A stretch of DNA of 64,000 nt. Origin: Patiria pectinifera (Eukaryota > Echinodermata > Asteroidea > Valvatida > Asterinidae). The position numbers and the translations under genes are program-made. Shown piece after piece: positions 58,801 through 64,000 of the stretch. The number at the start of each line of letters is the position of its first letter. Positions within the stretch are counted from its first letter, which is position 1. The stretch covers positions 3,048,465-3,112,464 of the forward strand of contig CM057149.1 in assembly GCA_029964075.1 (NCBI GenBank), read 5' to 3'. The notes below the pieces were generated by a model. It saw only the letters and a program-made list of their open reading frames with translations. It searched no databases and had not been told where the DNA came from.

Positions 58801-61800
58801 GATGTCATATGTGGTGGTTGCCAGTGGCGAGCTGGATGAGGATACACTTCAGCAAGCTTTGCAACCGTCATCCATTGATCGAATATTCCCCCACCAGGGA
58901 AGGTGACCCTGCATCAGCAAGGAGAATATGCTTGGGATTCCAAGATTAAAGGACCAAGATAGCTCAGTGCGGGATTCGATCCTGCCAGCTAGGTGATGCC
59001 CAGTATGCATTTGAGGCACTGTTTATGGAAGGTCCACGTCTTGCTTCTGTAGAGCACATGCTAAGGATGCATGTCTGGTATAGAAAAACACATTCTCCCG
59101 AGTGTTTGGGCCAAGTATACAGGCTTTTATGTCTCTATTTTCCTGCCGAATCTTTTCAACATAATATGTCTAGCTCTAGTGTGTCCAACTTAGGGGCATA
59201 CAGACTAACTATGTTAGCATATCCGGAAGCTGTGGCGGGGCAAATTGACAGCAAGCGTACCGATCCACCTTTAGGCGGTTCTAAAGACCCAAAGAATGTA
59301 GTTCGCTTCCGTGAGGGATCAACAGCACAAAGTCCTAACATTCCAACTTACAAATCGAAGTAGACTACTTTGACTTTTGTCTTCTTTCTATCTTGTCCGC
59401 CTAGTTCACAGTTTCTGTTCACTTATTATGCCGCAATAACAAGTTCCAAGCTCCCATTGTAGCATGCACAAATTGGCAGGTCAGTAGAATGCGAAGATGT
59501 GGAAGCATCCACTCGCTATACAATAAGTTGGGCTTATGCCTCGGAACTTGAACCTCTTGTGCTATTTCCACACAAGTAAGTGAGGTTGGAGTGACCTCAG
59601 AAGGTCGCTGGCCTGGGTGGAGAGTATAGAGAAACTGGGATGCTGAATAAACATTATTTCCCTCTCGTCTTTCCTAGTGGTTTCCAAAGAAGTGCGAGGC
59701 ATCAGCTTGGCTGCAGGAGCTACCGGAATGGTGTTCAGTGATGTGAACACTTGTTCACATTTATACTCCTAATTCTGTCACTTATACTCCACATTTTCTG
59801 TTGCGGTTGACTACACTAGACTTAAATGGACTCGTCAGAGGCATCAACAGTGGGACTCTGTACCCTTAGCTGGGGATACAAATGGTAGACCGCCTACTAA
59901 ATTCTGTTTGACCCGAAATGGGAGTCAGAGTTGTTCTTCTCGAAGCAGACTGCCAACCTAGACTAATTAAGTTCTGTCTACCCCAATTTGTGGCCAGATA
60001 TCCTTCAATACGGGCGATTCACAATAGTGCGCCTCCAAGAGTTTGCAACGTGTTGGCCAATCACAATAAACGAAATCAGTCGACCCTTTCAAAAAGCGCA
60101 TTGGGTCGACCGATTTTGCGCATTGTAATTGGCCAACGCGTTGCAAACTCTTGAAGGCGCACTATTGTGAAACGACCATATGGAAGTCTTATAAAAGCTC
60201 CACTTGCCTGGTTCATCTTTATTTAATGCAAAGGAATAATGTCAGCACGAAAAGCTAGATGGTTTGACTTGGTTGGGAAATAGTTAGGAAATGCTAATAT
60301 GAAAAGACGTTTAAATTGGGATGGAGCTGCATAATTCCTCATTATACCATGGCAAGTCAAAGTAAAGACAGTTAGTTGATGTTAGTTTGGTGTAAAAACT
60401 TTTAAAAGATCATGGTTATTGATGGGAGAGAAATTACAAAATGGTCTTGGTATTATAACTTGTGTTTTACGTGAAACGTGGGATAGCCTCGTCTTTATTA
60501 GCCGGTTGTTGTCTCAACATTCCATAATATTCCATTCATTCATGAATGCTTCATTGTAATTCTAGCTGAAAATGGACAAGGTTGTATTTTAAGACTTTCA
60601 AAAGTGGTCATGCCCTAGTGGTACTTTTGCATGTGTTTGATACAGATGCCCTTTAGCAGCATCATAATTTTACTAACAGTACATATTGTACTGTTAGTAT
60701 AATTATGTGCACTTCATCACTATTTAAATCATGGGCATTTAATAGGTTATTTTAACCTGACCATAATTGCCAGACTTGTATTTGAGTCTCCAAACCTCGA
60801 GTCCGAGTGCGAGTCATGCAGGTCGAGTCCAAGCCCGAGTCACAAGTCACGAAGGTCGAGTTACAAGTCAGAGTCACTTGTCACCTTTAAATTTTAAGGG
60901 ACTGCTAAAACCTCACATTGTAAAGATTACAATTTTGTTCACAGCTTTTCTCTAATTTAATTAAAGACCTGAATATTATAACTGGAAACGATAATCTGGT
61001 ACCAAACGCCGATACATTGATTTCCCACATTCATTATCGAAAACAAGCCAGCGTATATACAGTATTTATATGCGTTTCCTCTGCACCGCCCAGACTGTAT
61101 CGCTTGCTCAGGAGAGGACCGTCTTAAAAATAAATTGAAATTATATTGAAAAAATAAGTGATTTGTGGTAATTTAGGCCGAGTCCCGAGTCAAGCAGGTT
61201 TAGTCCGAGTCCAAGTCTGAGTCCGTAGGGTCGAATCTGAGTCCGAATCATGTGTCATAGTGACTCGAATCTGAGTCCGAGTCACAGAAAATGGGACTCG
61301 AGTCGGACTCGAGTCCAAGTCCGAGGCACGAGTAATACCATTCTGATAATTGCTCAGTTAGAAATAATTATTTTGGTATCTGCGTCCCATATTAAGCAAT
61401 ATTATGAGTACATGACACACACACAAACACTATCTCTCATAAAAGGGATGATGTTTGTATATGCACATATTTATGAGCAACATCTGAATCGGCTTCTTCA
61501 TTAAGGTTGACCTTAACCCGGGGTAAGCCTAACGGCTGACCAATGTCGAGTCTCAATTTTTGAAAGCCTAGTTGAACTGTGTGTCGTTTCATACTTGTTT
61601 GGCATGCCATACATTGAGTATATTTTACCCTTGTAAAGTTCAACCTAAGTTTCGCACGTATGTTTCAACAGTTGTGCAACCTGGTAAATGTCAAGGCTGC
61701 CGCTTCTGTATTTTTGTACCTAATCAAATTAAGAAAACTCCTAATTCCAATGAAGAAGCAAGTGTCAAGGACATGTGCAATGCAGTGAACAAATTTGAGT

Positions 61801-62581
61801 GAAATCATCTGTCTGTGGGCCCCAAAGTAGATATTGTAACGTAAAACGATTCGGGGGTTCTCACACGCCAGACGAAGGAAACCACAGACACTATTCTTCA
61901 GGGTTTTGGGGCTCTTCGGCTATTTATTCTTTCCACTTTCTTTACACGAGGCTCTCTCTTTATACAACTCACAACAAAAAGGAACGCTATACGAAAGTCA
62001 CACTACTGAGTCGGTGCAGTCTGGCAACGGGTCTCCTTGGCCCAGCAGCAGGGGTCCCAACGCTACGGTTGCACCGTGGGTCCGTGCTGGCGCCCTCTGC
62101 CGGCGGCCCAGCACCGCCGTTACAATATAACGCCACGAAGTTCAACCCAGGGAAACTTGACTCTGTTTGTTTCACACTTTCAACTATTCAGTGGTAAGAA
62201 ATGTTCACCCGTGTCGAGGATTTAACCAATCTGGCGGTTGACATGGGTTTGGAAGAGACTTTAAAAATTCAATTGGGACACATAACTTGTTTTAACCCGG
62301 CATTACCTTGGCGTCAACCTTGAGTTCTTCGAGGTAGAAAATGTCTTGTAAATTCATTAAAACCCTAAATTACCGATGAGTACAACATCTTAATAAACAA
62401 AATCATTGTTTTGTTCCAAATTGAGACCGTAAAGTATCGCGATTCTTGGAATCTACTGAAAGACGAAGGAATATTGGAGGACTTGCTTATCGACCTCGTG
62501 TGGAAAGACATCAGTGAGCACAAACAGGCCCTGCTGGATCTGATGGACAAGTTTGATCTTCTCTGTAAGCGTTTTGATGAG
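40691..62581 (+). CDS. ROCO-family (Roc-COR) GTPase gene, ten visible exons
   Basis: Ten exons with GT/AG borders are visible at 40691-40835, 48684-48745, 49720-49780, 50028-50218, 50555-50653, 55207-55404, 55650-55760, 56226-56366, 57961-58167 and 62426-62581. From the second exon on, phases are consistent and all joins keep the frame. The encoded Roc domain has the P-loop GQERVGKTS, the DxxG switch as WDFAGQDLYYTTHQ, and a VGTH G4-like motif. A COR domain follows (IPLNWL..., then VVILDPHWLINAFKKIL, then WNLLKDEGILEDLL). Roc-COR proteins are cytosolic GTPases that dimerise through COR. Domains before Roc (often LRR, ankyrin or death) and after COR are not visible here. The join of exon 1 to exon 2 is out of phase, so a small exon is probably missed between them. 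Confidence 0.85.
41190..41369. mobile_element. CACTGT-ended MITE
   Basis: The left end CACTGTAGAAAAAATGTTGGG pairs with the right end CCCAACGTTTTAACAGTG, flanked by TA on both sides (41188-41189 and 41370-41371). It is 180 bp with no coding capacity. Confidence 0.7.
43201..43745 (-). pseudogene. SGNH hydrolase domain of the retroelement, frameshifted
   Basis: The 175-residue frame has block III as IMHLGTNDL and the Asp-His pair as FHFDGVHLSPEGTRLF, as in SGNH esterases. The block I motif VGDSIIRR with the nucleophile Ser is encoded at about 43715-43740 in a different frame, so a single-base frameshift separates it from the rest. Hydrolases of this type are known accessory domains in some Ngaro-like elements; their role is not established. 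Confidence 0.75.
43746..44195 (-). other. Non-coding gap between RNase H and SGNH
   Basis: No tyrosine recombinase is encoded. On the minus strand a TTTCCAG...CTACAG|ATTTCTTG stretch near 43950 could be a splice acceptor, so the SGNH part may have been expressed from a spliced transcript. Confidence 0.4.
44196..45799 (-). pseudogene. DIRS/Ngaro-like reverse transcriptase-RNase H, frameshifted
   Basis: Three frames cover one pol gene. 45799-45425 encodes the RT N-terminal part (SPIGLVPKQQPNSFRLIHHL). About 45425-44944 encodes the RT core with KSDIKSAFRLLPV, LPMGCSISCSLFETFS and the catalytic HYLDDFLFVG. About 44985-44196 encodes the thumb and RNase H with TDAAGSIGYGAYF, EFYPLVVAV and FRTDNSAVV, plus the terminal HVPGRFNVIADSLSR. 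Frame changes lie at about 45425 and 44985. The RNase H catalytic acidic residues appear present. Confidence 0.85.
45762..46881 (-). pseudogene. Gag-like gene of the retroelement, frameshifted
   Basis: It starts at the ATG at 46881 (MPKSTRSSTPAAN), which stops at 46708. The coding then continues in a second frame to about 46130 and in a third frame to 45762. The second change lies at a run of six C (about 46155-46160). The last part has a zinc-finger-like block CFAFNQAKGCHWANCKFAHK followed by CTSCNRFGHGALTC, a knuckle pattern found in DIRS/Ngaro gag proteins. Confidence 0.7.
47725..48246. repeat. Long inverted repeat (foldback element)
   Basis: The outer arm ACTGAATGATTATGAG...GTAACAATCCAAAATG pairs with CATTTTGGATTGTTAC...CTCATAATTATTCAGT. 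The inner arm with TAAATTGGGCTAAAA and ACTTGAACAAGTTCAAGGAAAT pairs with its counterpart at 47925-47995. It is about 520 bp, non-coding. Confidence 0.7.
48684..48745 (+). CDS. ROCO exon 2 (visible numbering)
   Basis: The acceptor is TTTATAG|GTG and the donor CGCAAA|GTAAGT. It encodes DSTSLTQHELMIGLERERRK after two leading bases, the switch I region of Roc. Confidence 0.75.
49720..49780 (+). CDS. ROCO exon 3
   Basis: The acceptor follows a long T tract (TTTTTTTAG|CTT) and the donor is GCAC|GTTAGT. It encodes a Gln/Pro/Ser-rich linker (LDDQEQFQPSLVYQPQASSA), an insertion between G1 and G3 compared with compact Roc domains. Confidence 0.7.
50028..50218 (+). CDS. ROCO exon 4 with the DxxG motif
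   Basis: The acceptor is CGATAG|CTT and the donor CACCAG|GTAAGT. It ends with LNIWDFAGQDLYYTTHQ, the G3/switch II motif of Roc GTPases. Confidence 0.85.
50555..50653 (+). CDS. ROCO exon 5
   Basis: The acceptor is TTTGTAG|ACA and the donor AACGAT|GTAAGC. It encodes TFLSSRAIYLVVFNLSQD and a short loop, the beta strand after switch II. Confidence 0.85.
51783..52567. mobile_element. GGCCAAGTTC-ended foldback element split by a MITE
   Basis: The left end is GGCCAAGTTCGGGCAAGGAC and the right end is CCTTGCGCGAACTTGGCC. It contains further TAGTCGACTAG palindromes. M1 copy 2 inserted near its right end. Confidence 0.55.
52072..52543. mobile_element. TA-flanked MITE, family M1 copy 2
   Basis: It is nearly identical to 7081-7546, flanked by TA at 52070-52071 and 52544-52545. 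Confidence 0.8.
55207..55404 (+). CDS. ROCO exon 6
   Basis: The acceptor is TCCACCAG|GGA and the donor CCCTTG|GTGAGT. It encodes 66 residues including TTPIQYLDFWMQSIYTY and PPIFLVGTHRN, the G4-like motif of Roc domains (VGTH). Confidence 0.85.
55650..55760 (+). CDS. ROCO exon 7
   Basis: The acceptor is AAGTGTAG|ATA and the donor AGAAAG|GTATTT. It encodes KKIFHRIHNEIKDKPY and KFYSIENS, matching the end of Roc domains, where the G5-like region lies. Confidence 0.8.
56226..56366 (+). CDS. ROCO exon 8 (Roc-COR linker)
   Basis: The acceptor is GAAACAG|ATT and the donor AAGCAG|GTACTA. It encodes IQELRKHIVGVAV and GERIPLNWLTFDD, typical of the start of COR. Confidence 0.8.
56752..57790. repeat. 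Foldback element around M1 copy 3
   Basis: CTTCAAACGTCGAATTTCTG (from 56752) is mirrored by CAGAAATTCGACGTTTGAA (about 57687) and again by TTCGATGTTTGAAG near 57770. It lies within a ROCO intron. Confidence 0.5.
56897..57324. mobile_element. TA-flanked MITE, family M1 copy 3 (diverged)
   Basis: The ends TTGGTGCAGACCAGTAAAT and TTTTTACTGGCCTGCACC match M1 copies 1 and 2, with TA at both sides (56895-56896 and 57325-57326). The interior is alike but shorter and more diverged, so this is an older insertion. Confidence 0.7.
57961..58167 (+). CDS. ROCO exon 9 (COR)
   Basis: The acceptor is GATGCTAG|GTA and the donor GAACAG|GTAAGT. It encodes 69 residues with LLTMLKFYHDLGHIIYF and VVILDPHWLINAFKKIL, the signature region of COR domains. 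Confidence 0.85.
60018..60171. repeat. Short foldback element
   Basis: The arms TTCACAATAGTGCGCC...TTGGCCAAT and ATTGGCCAA...GGCGCACTATTGTGAA are nearly perfect reverse complements, with TCGACCC/GGGTCGA near the centre. The whole element can form a hairpin of about 150 nt. Confidence 0.8.
60775..61340. mobile_element. GAGTC-repeat element
   Basis: Clusters of GAGTCCGAGT/CGAGTCACAAGT repeats sit at both ends (60775-60885 and 61175-61335) around a non-repetitive middle. It is similar in design to the TACTCG element at 62880-63430. Confidence 0.5.
62426..62581 (+). CDS. ROCO exon 10 (COR, last visible)
   Basis: The acceptor is CCAAATTGAG|ACC and the donor GATGAG|GTATGT. It encodes WNLLKDEGILEDLLIDLVW and LMDKFDLLCKRFDE, which continues COR. 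The gene should continue beyond the window, or in undetected exons. Confidence 0.85.
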
Positions 62582-62879
62582 GTATGTTTTGTTTTGCATT
62601 CACATTTCAAATCTAGAATGTAATGGGTACAAGCAGAACTGATTACAGCCAGTGGATTCAGCAAATAAACAAGTTCAGAACGGCAGTATAACACACGTTT
62701 CTATGTATGGGAGTTGATTCAGCATTGTCAGCCATATAAGTATAGTTTCTCTGCTCTGACTTACTTTCTTATGGAATCCAGGTGGGGACAAGGGGTCATT
62801 ACGTTAGGTACGGTACACCGAGACTTTCTTCCGACATAACCTTTGAACATAATTATATCTGGTTGCAGTGTTGGAGTGC

Positions 62880-63430
62880 TATTACATGGTACTCGTACTC
62901 GAGTACTACTCGAGTACTACTCGAGTACGTTTTTGTCGTACTCGTACTGGAATGTCAGAGTACTCGTTCTTGAAATGACGGTGCTTGTACTCGGGCAGCA
63001 AAGTACTCGTACTCGACATGTCAAGTATACTTGTACTCGAATAGCAGTACTCGGGGGAAAAAGGTATCGCTTGACATACCACGGCCTTATTTTATCAATA
63101 CTTTCAGTTTGAAATGGTTGATTGGCTTGCGGAGAAATTGAGGTTTCCTATTTTCCTCTGTGCACGTCCTGTCAAAAACATTTAACACCTAGCCGTGAGT
63201 GGGTCTGTATATCGGTCTGACTGGGCCTGGGCCAGTTACGCACAATAAACCATTTGCCGTAAGGCCGTATTCGGAAATACAAGTACTCGTACCCGGAAGT
63301 ACAAGTACTCGTACTCGTACTTGTATTCGGAAGTACAGGTACTCGTACTCGGAGACCTGTACTTGTACTCGGAGGTGTATCGTACTCGGCAACCTAGGTA
63401 CTCGGCAGTACTCGGTACTTGGAAAGAAAG
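62880..63430. mobile_element. TACTCG subterminal-repeat element
   Basis: Dense TACTCG/CGAGTA hexamers occur at 62888-63055 and 63275-63430, in largely the same forward orientation with local palindromes (ACTCGAGT). The middle is non-coding. Confidence 0.5.
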
Positions 63431-64000
63431 TACTCGACTACAACACTGTCTGGTTGACAATGGTTGGACTGGTCCATTGGACCACAGCTTACCAAGGTAA
63501 ATCATAAGTCAGTTCTCAATATAGACCTGCTATCAAAATGAATAGCAGGGGTCAAGTACAAGCTTAGTTTGGTTATCGAACTTATATATTTCGACTAGAG
63601 AACCTAGCATATATTATCATCATACACGCACAACTTAAGTCACTAATCAGTCAGTGACTTGTCCAGATTTGAAAAGGCTAAAATATGGATCATATCACAA
63701 TTATCTTGGAAGTAGTCTTTTCGGAACCTTTTTACCACTTAAGCTAACATGTTTATAATCGTCACAAGTTGCTATATTTTGAGGTGGAAAGTGCGTATAA
63801 CATGTGGCTACATAAATGTGTCTCAAACCGTGACCAAAAGCCACTCATTGAAGTTCAGTTATAGTAGTCCTATACTGTTTCATTCGTTCAAACATACACA
63901 GTTCAGGGCGGTCATTTACGTCTCAGCCAGTGAAAAGCTTCGCTTGTCACGCCCTGCCTGTACTCTGTCTCGCTTTACTAATTTAAATTGTACACTGGTG
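63431..64000. other. Unassigned end of window
   Basis: No gene or repeat is recognised. The next ROCO exon is not evident here. Confidence 0.35.

Larger units (their letters stand above)
58168..62425 (+). other. ROCO intron with foldback and GAGTC-repeat elements
   Basis: It holds G-runs near 58225, a tRNA-like fragment near 58960, a 155-bp foldback (60018-60171), a short palindrome (60672-60699) and a GAGTC-repeat element (60775-61340). No other exon was recognised. Confidence 0.55.

Noticed and set aside
58950..58995. tRNA-like boxes (TAGCTCAGT and GGGATTCGATCC)
   Set aside because: The two boxes are almost adjacent, no cloverleaf can be drawn, and the anticodon arm is missing.
58964..59363. 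Possible additional ROCO exon at 58.9-59.4 kb
   Set aside because: No COR-like motif and no matching GT/AG borders in phase; probably decayed repeat DNA.

Overview
This window looks like genomic DNA of a marine invertebrate animal. The evidence is large introns with GT/AG splice sites, many degenerate transposable elements, and a spliced ROCO-family GTPase gene. The species cannot be fixed from sequence alone. The mix of RTE-like and DIRS/Ngaro-like retroelements, many MITEs and a SAM-HECT gene fits an echinoderm, hemichordate or amphioxus-like genome, but cnidarians and lophotrochozoans are not excluded.

Region 1 (1-~6050) is the right part of an endogenous DNA-virus-like or Polinton/adintovirus-like element, cut by the window edge. 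It has compact intronless genes: small membrane proteins, a coiled-coil membrane protein, a Pro-rich membrane-anchored protein, a broken minor-capsid-like gene, a second membrane protein and a TFIIB-like factor. Several genes share an AT-rich motif just before the start codon. One convergent gene pair shares a perfect hairpin. No polymerase, integrase, ATPase or protease gene is visible, so the class is inferred. At least two genes carry frameshifts.

Region 2 (6050-9630) holds a polypurine tract, a TA-flanked MITE and an RTE-like reverse transcriptase fragment.

Region 3 (9635-18122) is the most interesting part. A 7.5 kb transposon (10647-18122) has long inverted repeats built from 21-bp units, each containing an 18-bp palindrome. 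It carries two inward-facing, intron-containing genes: a DDE integrase-like transposase (+) and a SAM-HECT ubiquitin-ligase-like gene (-). A small derivative with the same ends (9635-10471) lies next to it.

Region 4 (18123-22440) is mostly a 2.4 kb element with TTAA target duplication and no recognised gene.

Region 5 (22440-39750) is a tangled tandem segmental duplication: two 6.4-7.3 kb higher-order units plus a partial third, with LINE, MITE and foldback insertions. No convincing coding gene was found.

Region 6 (40690-62581 and probably beyond) is a ROCO (Roc-COR) GTPase gene on the + strand, with ten exons visible. Its first visible intron holds a dead DIRS/Ngaro-like retroelement with gag, RT-RNase H and an SGNH hydrolase. 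Other introns hold MITEs, foldbacks, a cluster of TGACGTCA palindromes and GAGTC/TACTCG repeat elements.
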